The notes beneath the pieces are model-generated. The model did not search any database and had not been told where the DNA came from. It saw only the letters and a list, made by a program, of their open reading frames with translations. DNA of 64,000 nucleotides from NCBI GenBank assembly GCA_964017045.1, contig OZ024804.1, positions 21,828,537-21,892,536 on the forward strand. The letters run 5' to 3'. The position numbers and the translations under genes are program-made. This DNA comes from Omphiscola glabra. Its lineage: Eukaryota > Mollusca > Gastropoda > Lymnaeidae. This document shows, in pieces, positions 10,639-21,295 of this stretch (positions are counted from its first letter, which is position 1; each line of letters begins with the position of its first letter).

Positions 10639-12402
10639 ATGAACTCACTACTAGCTTATCACATGCCCACATTTAATGGACATTCGGCTTGGCAAACATT
10701 TATAGAAAAGTTTGAGACGATCGCTAAACTTTTAAAATGGAGCCCAGAGGAGAAACTTCTGTCATTGGTGGTTTTGTTGCAAGGTGACGCAGCAGAGTTT
10801 GCTTTCGGAGAATTAGAAGAGTCAGACAGAGAGAGCTATGCGGGTTTTAAGGAGGTTCTCACAGAAAGATTTAAGGACCGTCAAACCACAGCATTTTATC
10901 AGAATGCACTAGAGAGGAGAGCGCTCCAGACTAATGAAAGCACTGTCGATTACGCCTCAGACATCAAACGGTTGACAGCCAAGAGTTATCCTACAGCGGA
11001 TAAAACAACGCGTGATGCTATTGGCCTGAAGCAGTTTTTGAGAGGAATACCCGACCAGTCCATAGCGATGCAGGTTGGAATTTTGGCACATCCTCCATCT
11101 GTTGACGGAGCGAGATTGGTCCTTGACCAAATTATGGATTTTAAGGTGAACATTTGTGCATCGACACAACAGACAGGCAGCGATAATCTTGACACTTTGA
11201 ACCGAGAACTCGCTAACTTTAGAGAGGAAATTAAATCCCTCTGTAATGCACATCGTTCACCAGTGCCGCAAAATAATCGTGAACCTATAACTCGCAGAAG
11301 GGTGGAACCCAAGTGTTTTGGATGTGACAGGATCGGTCATATTGGCCGTAATTGTCCAAACAGGAGCAAAGGAGGAGAAATTACTGATCGGCTGAAACTA
11401 AATCACATTTCATCAAATGGTCAAAACATTCGTCCTAGTGCTGTGTTTGTGCCTGTGAAAGTGTGTGGTGTTAGGACAGAGTTTCTAATGGACACAGGTG
11501 CGGCGGTGACCGTTATTTCGAGAAAACGATTTTTTGAAATTCCACGACATCAGCGACCTAAGATTCATCATCATTTCTCACCCGTGTATCTACAGACAGC
11601 AACTGGAGCACCAGTGAATTTTAATGGGGTGAGTGACGTTAAATTATTGATTGGAGATGAAGTGTATCCCTGGACAGTATATGTGGCAGATATAGCAGAA
11701 GACGGTTACCTGGGTTTTGACTTTTTGGGTCATTATAATTTTTCCTTCTCAGTCAGCCAAGGACTGAGCTTGGATTCTCACAATGTGCCGATTGTGGCTA
11801 AATATCCGAGTGCAAGGTGTACATCAGATCAAAGTTATTTTAGTGCGTCCAAACGTCGACAGTTCCCGGCACCATTCAGTGTGAGAGTGAACACGGTCAC
11901 TACACACAACAAAAGACAGCGTCCAGGTAAAAGCCAGTGGACAAGCATGGCTGCTGTCCAGGTTAACGTGTTACCCCGTCCTGAGATGCCATCGACGAAG
12001 CTCAGGAATGTGAGTAATAAATCAATCAAGTTGTGTGGTGAGGTAAATTCTAAGTGGGAGAAAATGGAGGCAATTCCAGATGGACCAGTGAAGCGACAGA
12101 AAAGTGACCCCAATGCTCGAGCAGTAGTGCGCCCTTTCAACGTGGGTGACGTAGTCCAGTTTTCAGACTCAATAAACAAACAGAAGTTGAGCACAAATAA
12201 TAAGTTATGCGGGCCACGTGTCATTAGCCGAAAGCTTCGGCATAATTTGTTCGAAATTCAGGGAGAAGGAAAAATATGCAAAGTTATTCATCATGAAGGC
12301 CACTATAGGTTGCAGCATTACGACACTGACCCGCCAGATGGTAGCCAATCCCCGACGACGCAAGGTTCTCTACAATACACAGACCATTTGCCACCTACAT
12401 AG
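10639..12402 (+). CDS. Gag-protease polyprotein joined to integrase C-terminal tail (retroelement ORF)
   Basis: A 587-codon ATG-started frame without interruption. Residues about 1-200 are a gypsy-type gag with a PTFNGHSAWQTFIEKFE opening and an ERFKDRQTTAFY segment. A CCHC zinc knuckle (CFGCDRIGHIGRNC) has C226, C229, H234 and C239, and binds RNA in this family. An aspartic protease follows, with active-site D285-T286-G287-A288 and the later YLGFDFLG at 357-364. About 105 residues of linker then lead to a GPY/F-like integrase tail (VVRPFNVGDVV near 496, GPRVI at 525-529). Everything between is deleted in frame. The last nine residues come from the last LTR base and satellite DNA, where the stop lies. 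It could yield virus-like capsid protein but no replication enzymes. Whether the frame is kept by selection or just youth is open. Confidence 0.9.
   Translation: MNSLLAYHMPTFNGHSAWQTFIEKFETIAKLLKWSPEEKLLSLVVLLQGDAAEFAFGELEESDRESYAGFKEVLTERFKDRQTTAFYQNALERRALQTNESTVDYASDIKRLTAKSYPTADKTTRDAIGLKQFLRGIPDQSIAMQVGILAHPPSVDGARLVLDQIMDFKVNICASTQQTGSDNLDTLNRELANFREEIKSLCNAHRSPVPQNNREPITRRRVEPKCFGCDRIGHIGRNCPNRSKGGEITDRLKLNHISSNGQNIRPSAVFVPVKVCGVRTEFLMDTGAAVTVISRKRFFEIPRHQRPKIHHHFSPVYLQTATGAPVNFNGVSDVKLLIGDEVYPWTVYVADIAEDGYLGFDFLGHYNFSFSVSQGLSLDSHNVPIVAKYPSARCTSDQSYFSASKRRQFPAPFSVRVNTVTTHNKRQRPGKSQWTSMAAVQVNVLPRPEMPSTKLRNVSNKSIKLCGEVNSKWEKMEAIPDGPVKRQKSDPNARAVVRPFNVGDVVQFSDSINKQKLSTNNKLCGPRVISRKLRHNLFEIQGEGKICKVIHHEGHYRLQHYDTDPPDGSQSPTTQGSLQYTDHLPPT
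12355..12374 (+). repeat. 20-bp remnant of the 3' LTR
   Basis: ACGACGCAAGGTTCTCTACA is identical to the last 20 bp of the 5' LTR. It lies directly after the pol tail, so the deletion removed the polypurine tract and the rest of the LTR. The junction lies in a short ACGACG microhomology. Confidence 0.85.
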
Positions 12403-13296
12403 ATAAATATGTGGTTAGACTTGTGAGATGAATACACAGACCATTTGCCATTTACATAGATAAATATGTGGTTAGACTTGTGAGATGAATACACAGACCA
12501 TTTGCCACTTACATAGATAAATATGTGGTTAGATTTGTGAGATGAATACACAGACCATTTGCCATTTACATAGATAAATATGTGGTTAGACTTGTGAGAT
12601 GAATACACAGACCATTTGCCATTTACATAGATAAATATGTGGTTAGACTTGTGAGATGAATACACAGACCATTTGCCATTTACATAGATAAATATGTGGT
12701 TAGACTTGTGAGATGAATACACAGACCATTTGCCACCTACATAGATAAATATGTGGTATAGACCTGTGAGATGAATACACAGACCATTTGCCATTTACAT
12801 AGATAAATGTGTGGTTAGACTTGTGAGATGAATACACAGACCATTTGCCACCTACATAGATAAATATGTGGTTAGACTTGTGAGATGAATACACAGACCA
12901 TTTGCCACCTACATAGATAAATATGTGGTTAGACTTGTGAGATGAATACACAGACCATTTGCCACTTACATAGATAAATATGTGGTTAGACTTGTGAGAT
13001 GAATACACAGACCATTTGCCACTTACATAGATAAATATGTGGTTAGATTTGTGAGATGAATACACAGACCATTTGCCATTTACATAGATAAATATGTGGT
13101 TAGACTTGTGAGATGAATGCACAGACCATTTGCCATTTACATAGATAAATATGTGGTTAGACTTGTGAGATGAATGCACAGACCATTTGCCATTTACATA
13201 GATAAATATGTGGTTAGACTTGTGAGATGAATACACAGACCATTTGCCACCTACATAGATAAATATGTGGTATAGACCTGTGAGATGAATACACTA
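12375..13296. repeat. 57-bp satellite array, 16 units
   Basis: Units of 57 bp contain ACACAGACCATTTGCCATTT, ACATAGATAAATATGTGG and TTAGACTTGTGAGATGAAT. Variants (CCACCTAC, CCACTTAC, CCATTTAC; GATTTG; TATAGACCTG) recur in the same order nine units apart, showing a 9-unit higher-order block of about 514 bp. Since 57 is 19 codons, the minus strand has long open frames of a 19-residue repeat (158 and 178 codons). Nothing indicates that they are expressed. Confidence 0.95.
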
Positions 13297-14689
13297 ACGC
13301 GTAGTCGGAAGAGTGTCAGCGAGCTTCACAGTCTTTTAAACATGTTAAGTAAAGAGACACTTACGGTATTGACTACAATTAGTTATGAAAGGTACGCTTA
13401 GTTGATTTATTCATTAACTCTGGCCCTCCAATTGAATTACTGTAAACATTAAGTTCATTGACACGGCTTTTTTTAAAGTGGCATATGACAACAACGAACT
13501 AGTATGTTAAGTTTACACATTTAAAAAAAAAAAATGAAAGTTGAAATGAAACACTTCATACATTATGTCCTAACTTGGATGCACCCACATTTCGGACAGT
13601 CTTCTGCAATAACAAAATAAAAATAAAACAAAACAAATCAACCTCAGAGAGTTCCATCGTTTCAAATAGCTGCAAGGCCGATAATTAACGACTGGCGTAG
13701 CTACTACTACCAAACTTGACATTTACTCTTCTATGCCAGGTATTCTCACAAAAGGGACCAACATGGCTCTCACTAATTTTTTTAAAACTAAATTTTTCAA
13801 GTAAAATCTTTATCGTCAATTAATTTTGTGTGTGTGTGTGTGTATTAAATGATTACACGAATACCTTGGGGCATCTGGAAGGAGAGGTTACTATTGAAAT
13901 ATGGGTCGTCTATGATACACCAAAGCACCGTTTGAGCACCCATGGTCTCCGGTTCGTTAAGGAAGTGTTATTTAAGGTCTGGCTCTTGCGAAACGTTTTT
14001 CTTCTTCTTCTTCTTCCTCCCGTTGGAAGAGACTTGCTCCACGGATTGACTGTGTAGGCACCAATGACTTTCTGAGTGCGTGGGGTAACACACAAAAAAA
14101 AATTATAGCGCAATCTGATTTTAAAATGGCCAACTATTCTTTGGCACGAACTCGGTTAGGTCAGCATAATTTCAAAGTAGGTCAGCATTCTTTTTAAAGT
14201 AGGGCAGCATCATTGGGGTTAAGAACTTGTCATTGTTATCGGGTTCGAAGTTCATAATTCAGTTCGTTTATTCTTTTAGACGTAGGCGTATTGGTGCCGT
14301 ATTGGTGCCATCATTTTAATACTTCCTAAAGCTAATCTCTCTCAAATTGCAAAACTATCTGCATAAGATGATCTAGCGAAGACTTGGTTACACAATTTAA
14401 AATGGGCTTTTTGGGGAAAAAAATCTAAGTACTGTTCAAAAATAGTTTAAGATTTATCACGGATAATCAATGGCCGTCATGAAATAGATACGCTTTTAAA
14501 CCTATATGGCACTAGTGATCATGGTCTAAGTTAAATAAAAGGGGGTGAGTAATTTCCCAGGCAAAACCCTCTAGAAATAAGTTTTTATGGATTCAATTCT
14601 TAATATTTATGTCATTTAGATCAGTGTTTTTTAACAATTCTTTTTAGCCCTCCACCTGAGAACCTAAAAAATTTTAATTTTACCCCCTT
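13297..14689. other. Intergenic DNA, no gene seen
   Basis: A GT microsatellite lies at about 13827-13844 and a CTT run near 13998-14014. Short open frames at 13830-14110 on both strands have no recognisable domain. Confidence 0.4.
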
Positions 14690-14982
14690 CCCCCCAATGG
14701 CATTTACCTCATTCCCTTTTTAAGTCAACCATTTATTTCACCCACTTGCAAAGTCTACCATTCACCTCACCTCATGCTAAGTTTACCATTTACCTCACCT
14801 CATGTCAAGTCTACACCTCACGCTAAGTCTGCCATTTACCTCAACTAATGCCAAGTCTACCATTCACCTCACCTCATGCCAAGTCGACCATTTACCTAAT
14901 CTCATATCAAGTCAACCATTTACCTCATATCACGTTAAGTCTAGCATTTACCTCATCTCATGTCAATTCTACCATTGACCCT
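14690..14982. repeat. Degenerate ~30-35-bp minisatellite (left part)
   Basis: Imperfect units alternate CACCTCATG(C/T)(C/T)AAGTCTACC with CATTTACCTCA. The same pattern resumes on the far side of the LINE fragment at about 15688-15735, so the array was interrupted by that insertion. Confidence 0.8.
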
Positions 14983-15672
14983 AGTCTGTGCTCTTGCTTT
15001 CTCTTGTCTTGACTATTGCAACACTCTTCAGTCAGGTTCACAAAAACACTTCTTAGAAAACTACAAAAGGTTCAAAACTCATCTGCTAGGCTAGTTCTCA
15101 AGGCAAAAAACGTGATCACGTTACACCACTACTTCATTCACTTCATTGACTCCCTGTACAAGCACGGATTGACTATACATTTTTCTCGAATTCCTGCCCT
15201 TCCTTCTAACCGAACTTCTCTCTGTCTATTCACCCCTTCGACAGCTTCGCTCCTCCGCAGACGGGCGTATTCTTTCTGTCCCCAAGACTCGCACAAAAAC
15301 ATACGATGAATGATCTTTCACTTTCTGTGACCGCAAACAATTGAATTCTCTTCCATTACAAATCCGCAACATAACAACCATCACAACCTTCATAATTGCA
15401 CTAAAAACACATCTCTTTAAAATCTACTTTCCTGATTCCCCACTCTGACTGTTAAACGATGCTGATGGTTGCCGTCCATGGCTTGACATATAAATAGTTA
15501 TGGAATGGTTGGAGTGAATACACATTTGTTTTGTGTTATTTAAATAATGTATGTTAATTTTTAAGTTCATGATTATGTTTGTTAAATTGTACGTACAGCG
15601 TGGTGAGCCAAGCCCTAGGCTGGGGTACAACGCGATATAAAACTACTACTACTAATAATAATAATAATTATA
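14983..15672 (+). pseudogene. L2/CR1-like LINE, 3' end with microsatellite tail
   Basis: Translation shows the post-reverse-transcriptase region of an L2/CR1-type LINE: CLDYCNTL, LQKVQNSSARLVLK, then after frame shifts the family block with SVPRTRTKTYG-like and FKTALKTHLF-like sequence. At least two frame changes and stops show that it is dead. The 3' untranslated region ends in ACGCGATATAAAACTACTAC, then (ACT)n and (AAT)n, the short tandem tail typical of this group. 5' truncation is usual for target-primed insertion. The longest surviving frame is 15016-15309. Confidence 0.8.
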
Positions 15673-15684
15673 GTAATAATATTA

Positions 15685-15879
15685 CGTCAAATCAACCAGT
15701 TACCTCACCCACTTGTGAAGTTTACAATTTACCCCCATCCATTCCCCTTGTGAAACGTAATACATTTCCTCAGAGACAAAATGTACTCCCTCACTCTTTA
15801 AAATGTCCACCACTTTGGGGGCGAACTCTTTACGTTGGGAAACGGTGAATTACATTATCTGCTCCTCATCACCAACAGT
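15685..15879. repeat. Minisatellite continuation right of the LINE
   Basis: CCAGTTACCTCACCCACTTG and TGAAGTTTACAATTTACCCC resemble the units left of the LINE. The match fades after about 15740, and the remainder is unassigned. Confidence 0.55.
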
Positions 15880-16155
15880 CACATTTTTAACGACTTTCTC
15901 CTTACCCACATTCTTTCTCCCCATACTTTCCCTTCCAAACCCATATTTACTCTCTCTTATACTTTCCCTATTTAACCCACATTCACTCTCCCCCATACTT
16001 TTCCCTTCAAACCCACATTCACTCCCCCCCATACTTTCCGTTCCCAACCCACATTCATTGTCCCCCATACTTCCCGTTTCCATCCAAATTCATTGTCCCC
16101 CCATACTTTCCGTTCCCATCCCACATTCATTGTCCCCCATACTTTCCCTCTGCAG
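15880..16155. repeat. ~33-36-bp minisatellite
   Basis: About seven units contain CCCCCATACTTTCC and ACCCACATTCA(C/T)T. One strand is strongly pyrimidine-rich. The frames on both strands are repeat artefacts. Confidence 0.85.
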
Positions 16156-17686
16156 CAACGCGTTCCAATCAACAGATGACAATACAACGAAATGACGAAT
16201 TCCCTTCGTGCGAAATTCAACAATACCACGTCTCTTGATATACCGTCTTTAGTCAAGTGACGTTCCTTTACATCAAATGATCTCTCGCTAGTACGCTCAG
16301 TTCTTTCATCAGATACTAAAAGAAAAGTCCAACATGAGATAGTACCATTGTGGTGTGAACATTCAGCGGAAGAGCGCGAATGATCTGACGGGAGGGGGGT
16401 GGATACAGGGAGGACTGAATGGAAGAAATCAAAGCCAGGTCGACGTGTGCAGTGAAAGCAGACATTGATCTTTGAGCGGAGATTACAATTCCATTAAAAG
16501 TTTGATTGCTTTCAAGGGTAGATAAACAGGTCTGTGTGTCGCCCGATGCAGGCAGCGTTCCTTTTAGCGGCCTCATTTATTTCCCAGATACCCAAAGGGT
16601 GTTAAGAGTAGAATAGCAAACAAAATGTTGTTGTTTTTTTTTTGTGTCAATTATCTCAAAGACTGCTGTGAAAAATAAGAGTGACGCCTTTTTTTACAAT
16701 ATGACCTAATCTGATACAGTTTTATATCATGTTCTATAATAATACTAGCTATCCTGCCAGCAAACGCTGTCATTATAGAAACGAACATGATTTAAATGAT
16801 GACGCTCATTTGTTTGAATATTTTCTATTATTACCCAATGAATTAAAAGATTTTTTATAAAACGGTATGGAGACTTCATTGGGGCTCGTACAGCGATTGT
16901 AGTCTCTTGCAACACTAAAGGGGACGTATAAAAACTGTGCCCAAGATGGCGAGTGGTCCAACGTTTTAGAAAACAAACAAAACTAGTTTTTTCTCTTTTT
17001 TAATACAATAAATTTATTTACGCTAGATACTTATTTTTATTCTTTTTTAAGAAGTATATTTTCCTGTATATCCATTTAAAAAAAAAAATAACAATGAATC
17101 AGATCTTGTCTAAATATCACTACTAACTTAATTTCCAGACGATGTTTTGTTATTTCTAAAAGCCATTTCGCTTCGTTGCTCCTTTATACAATAATTTAAA
17201 ACAAGAACAAAAAAAGTTACAGAGCTTCAACCTTTGTGATAGAGTTTTGTTCTTCCATTGTTTCATCTAGTTGTTTCTTCTCTTTGCTATTCTTTTCAGT
17301 GGATTATTAAAGCCGACTCGAGTTATTTCTTATATATAGCGGTTCAATGCTATTTTGCAAGTTGCACACGTATCTTGGTGACGATATCGTTCTGCGTCAA
17401 CGTGAAGGGGATGTAAGTCAGGTGAAGGTTAAGGGAGATAATTGGGTTAGAGACGCAAAGAAATCGAGGAAGGTGATTAACACTGTCGTATTTTTTAAAA
17501 AAAATATGTTTTTCCTATCTAACCAATATATTATGTTTCGTGTACTTAAAAAAAAAGAAAATGAAATGAGTAATAAAATGTACACTTTTGCTAAATTTAA
17601 ATTTGTTTGGAAACGACACGATGATCTAGTGATAAAATGACAAGTGCAACATTTCTATTTGCCCATAAAACGCAGTTTTGTAATGG
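16156..17686. other. Intergenic DNA, no gene seen
   Basis: The part at 16310-16590 is richer in GC and has a minus-strand frame of 86 codons with no recognisable domain. The rest is AT-rich with poly-T and poly-A runs. Confidence 0.4.
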
Positions 17687-17796
17687 CTCGATCAATAGAG
17701 TCTGATCGATCAATAGAGTCTGATCGAACGATAGAGTCTGAGCGACCAATAGAGTCCGATCGATCAATAGAGTCTGATCGATCAATAGATCCTGCT
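17687..17796. repeat. 18-bp minisatellite
   Basis: Six units of ATCAATAGAGTCTGATCG (17691 to 17709 is 18 bp). GATCGATC palindromes recur at unit boundaries. It reads as SIESDR repeats in one frame. Confidence 0.9.
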
Positions 17797-17924
17797 TTTG
17801 TATGTTTTGTTGAAATGTCATTTGCCTTTTTGTTTCGTTCTAAATTCTGATATGTCTTAATTCTGACATGTCTTAAAACTGACATGTCTTAAAACTGTAC
17901 AAGTGTGTTGTAACGAATAGTGTT

Positions 17925-18760
17925 TGAAGTAAACAAACTGTATGTTGTCATATATGAGTAATACAAATTTATGAACAAACTGTATGTTGTCATATATGAG
18001 TAATACAACTTTATGAACAAATTGTATATTGTCATATTTGAGTACTACAAATTAATGAACAAACTGTATGTTGTCATATTTGAGTACTACAAATTAATGA
18101 ACAAACTATGTTGTCATATATGAGTAATACAACTTTATGAACAAACATTATGTTGTCATATATGAGTAATACAACTTTATGAAAAAACTGTATGTTGTCA
18201 TACATGAGTAATACAACTCCATGAACAAACTTTATGTTGACATACATGAGCACTACAACTTTATGAAAAAACTGTATGTTTTCATATATGAGTAATACAA
18301 CTTTATGAACAAACTGTATGTTGGCATACATGAGTAATATAACTCCATGAACAAACTGTATGTTGACATACATGAGCCCTAAAACTTTATGAACAAACTG
18401 TATGTTGTCATATTTGAGTACTACAAATTAATGAACAAACTGTATGTTGCCATATATGAGTTATACAACTTTATGAACAAACTGTATGTTGTCATACATG
18501 AGCACTACAACTTTATGAACAAACTGTATCTTGTCATACATGAGTAATACAACTCCATGAACAAAATTAATGTTGACATACATGAGCATTACAACTTTAT
18601 GAACAAACTGTATGTTGTCATATTTGAGTACTACAAATTAATGAACAAACTGTATGTTGTCATATTTGAGTACTACAACTTTATGAACAAACTGTATGTT
18701 GTCATATTTGAGTACTACAACTTTCTGAACTGGGATCATGTTAACACAAGTGTATGTTGT
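17925..18760. repeat. 42-bp satellite array
   Basis: About twenty units of 42 bp with ATGAACAAACTGTATGTTGT, then CATATATGAGTAATACAACT. Sub-variants (TTTGAGTACTACAAATTA; TACATGAGCACTACAACT) recur along the array, suggesting repeated block duplication. A G-run (18771-18783) follows its right end. Confidence 0.93.
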
Positions 18761-19466
18761 CATATGAACCGGGGGGGGGGGGGAACTACCCAGGACGTAA
18801 AATTAACTGAGTATAAAAATGGCGTTACGTCATATCATCCTAATACAACTTTTAGTTAACGGTCGTATGTTTGAAATACAACCAACGTTTGACGTCATAC
18901 GATCTGAATACAACAAACTACAGATGTCAATCTCTAGTTACTTTGATCCAGTTCGCTAGTTGTTATCATATACGCTTTAATTTAAGAATATTTTTTTTTG
19001 GTTCACTTTTTTTAAGTTTGACGCCATTTTTTCTTAACGAAACAATCGTAGTAGAAAAATACACTTTAAAAATTGATGTTAAAAAACCAACCCATTGATA
19101 TCTAGTAATACTATAGGGCAGAAAATTAATTTGTTGAAAATTTGAGCAGTTTCTTTAATGAGACAATAGCAATGTCAAGTCGAGGAGCGATCTCTTTGGT
19201 TTAGGATTAAAAAAACAACAATAAGTCTGATGAAGTCATATTTACTGATTTTGAGAAATGTATGCATTTAGAAATAGCTATATTTTCAGTGGCTTCAGTT
19301 TTTTTATTGTTACTTACTTATATGGTAATGTGAGAGGCCTGAATCTGTTTCAAGAGGTATTTAATAACATTATATTATGTACAAAAAATTATAATGCAGT
19401 GTTTAATAATTGTTTTAGAGATTATCAAAAAAAACCATATATTATGGATTAGGTAAACATTTCAAA
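18761..19466. other. Intergenic DNA, no gene seen
   Basis: The first 150 bp hold faint, decayed echoes of the 42-bp unit (GTCATA... AATACAAC). The rest is AT-rich without a supported feature. Confidence 0.4.
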
Positions 19467-19665
19467 AGGAACAGTTGAGGCGACAACACTTGAATCATTT
19501 GCGTTTATTGCTTCAGGCCTTCCAACCCCCAGTGCATGATACCCTCACACAGTTACTCTTGTAACCAGTGAAATATCCTCATCGACACCAGGCACAGAAA
19601 CATTGCAAATCCCATCTACATTCATAGGAGCCATAATGATCAATAAATTGATCGTGGGCCCTTAA
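19467..19665 (+). mobile_element. LINE 3'-end fragment, same family as 4294-4498
   Basis: The plus strand here matches the minus strand of 4294-4498, for example GTTGAGGCGACAACACTTGA, TCCAACCCCCAGTGCA and ATAATGATCAATAAATTGAT. In frame it reads TVEATTLESFAFIAS and then stops, matching the end of the LINE ORF in the other copy. It is a very short 5'-truncated insertion. Confidence 0.75.
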
Positions 19666-20351
19666 TATATAGAAGGATATATAGAAGAAGAAGTCAACGC
19701 AATTTAAGACACGCAAAACTGCAGGTCGCTCAACAACACACCACGGCTTTTTCAAAGCATTTTAATTTCTAATGGTTAAATACATCCTCAGGGTATTCTA
19801 TCACAGTTAGTTGCTACGGACACCAAGACACCTCCAGCAGTGTTGGTTGCCAAATAAACCATCGCCTAGACACATCATATGTATAGAGTACTTCCTGGGT
19901 ATCCAAAGTCTAATTCTTTTTCAATAAGCGGAAAGGCTGTTATGTTAAAATGTACGTCTTAACAATAGTGGACAATCTCTAACTCATAATATCGTGGATT
20001 GACTTTCACGCGATGAAACGTAGAAGAAATTTTTTAAACAAATATTCAATTTAACCCAAATACCTTTTATTTTGCTATGAATTTTATTTCATAAGATTTA
20101 ACATCTCTGCATTGATTGTTTCAATCTTATAACGTTATTGTTTGACTAGATTAACTTGGTAAATTATTTTTTTAATTTCAAATGATTTGACTTTTATAAA
20201 GTCAGGTCGTGGGTAGAGAGTTTATGGGTAAATAAAGAACTTGTTTAAAGGACGTTTCATTTTATTTTTTACTATGTGTAAATGACGCAATAGGGCATGT
20301 TATGATTTTTTAAATGAGTAAATATATATTTTTCAAACAGTCTAACTGCGT
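19666..20351. other. Intergenic DNA, no gene seen
   Basis: AT-rich, with no recognisable gene, RNA or repeat. Confidence 0.4.
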
Positions 20352-20590
20352 ATTTGATGTTTTGCCTGCAGGTTCACTGCATGATTTGATGTTTTGCCTG
20401 CAGGTTCACTGCATGATTTGATGTTTTGCCTGCAGGTTCACTGCATGATTTGATGTTTTGCCTGCAGGTTCACTGCATGATTTGATGTTTTGCCTGCAGG
20501 TTCACTGCATGATTTGATTTTTTGCCTGCAGGTTCACTTCATGATTTGATTTTTGCCTGCAGGTTCACTGCATGATTTGATGTTTTGCAA
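20352..20590. repeat. 32-bp minisatellite
   Basis: Seven to eight nearly identical units contain TTTGATGTTTTGCCTGCAGG then TTCACTGCATGA (spacing 20353 to 20385). High uniformity suggests recent expansion. Confidence 0.93.
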
Positions 20591-20934
20591 ACAGTCTAAC
20601 TACGGGATTTATTTATAATGCCTATTTACATCTTACAATTTAATTCCCCCTCCCCCTTTTATAACACCTTTTAGCCATGAAATAAATATTTATAATTCAT
20701 TACGTTTGTTAACAACAGTGTTTGTCTTTAAATCGCGGAAATCTATTCATAGAACATCAGGGCGTTCAGTCTGGCCATACTCATTAAGATATCAATAAAA
20801 AATCCTGGTATTGCTTTTGCCAATCTCTGCTCGGTACTTCTACGGTAATGTCAGCCAGCACAGTTGGTCTTAAACCTTGACAAAGACATGTTTTAAACTT
20901 TTTTTTACGAAAGATTGTACAAACAAATTTTTTA
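20591..20934. other. Intergenic spacer, no gene seen
   Basis: AT-rich. CAGTCTAACTACG at the left edge echoes CAGTCTAACTGCG just before the 32-bp array, so this phrase flanks the array on both sides. Confidence 0.4.
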
Positions 20935-20937
20935 CTG

Positions 20938-20987
20938 ATATATATTTATATATATATAGGTATATAGGTATATATATATATATTTCC

Positions 20988-21021
<34 letters not shown>

Positions 21022-21027
21022 GGAAAT
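20938..21027. repeat. AT microsatellite with perfect palindrome
   Basis: A TA dinucleotide tract whose right part is an exact 46-bp palindrome (20982-21027): ATTTCCGTA, fourteen TA, TACGGAAAT. It could extrude a cruciform. Confidence 0.85.
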
Positions 21028-21295
21028 TGTTAGAAGCTATGTTTTATGAAAACACCGTCTAAAAATAGTAACATTATGTAAAGATATGTGGTGCTTTCGG
21101 GCTCAGAAATGTCGAACTCACTTACAAATATGTCAGGCTATTAATAAAATGGTTCAAAGTTAGCTAACGAGCTCATTTCGTTGAGACTTGCCATGTTACT
21201 TTGGTCTATTCATCTTCAACACAGCTCTCTTTAATCGGAGCTCATTTCATTGGTCAGTTTAATCAAAAGTAAAAAAAACACTAGTTTTCCGTCTT
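21028..21295. other. Intergenic spacer, no gene seen
   Basis: Two GAGCTCATTTC segments about 68 bp apart (around 21170 and 21238) are the only repetition seen. Confidence 0.4.

Larger units (their letters stand above)
10043..12374 (+). mobile_element. Internally deleted gypsy-like LTR retrotransposon
   Basis: The element starts TGTGGAGTG and ends TCTCTACA. It is flanked by ATAC on both sides (10039-10042 and 12375-12378), and removing it plus one ATAC restores a normal 57-bp satellite junction. Order: 5' LTR, primer-binding site, one ORF (gag, protease, then the tail of integrase), then only 20 bp matching the 3' end of the 5' LTR. Reverse transcriptase, RNase H and the integrase core are missing, as are the polypurine tract and about 470 bp of the 3' LTR. 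It cannot move by itself. New insertions normally carry two equal LTRs, so the 3' loss probably happened after integration. Ty3/gypsy is inferred from the gag type, the tRNA-Leu primer site and the integrase GPY/F-like tail. Confidence 0.88.

Noticed and set aside
10957..11312. Minus-strand frames of about 100 codons inside the retroelement ORF
   Set aside because: Shadows of the gag-protease frame, which has the recognised motifs.
12318..13236. Minus-strand frames of 158 and 178 codons with a 19-residue repeat
   Set aside because: The 57-bp unit is 19 codons without a stop. No initiation context, domain or non-repetitive extension supports a protein.
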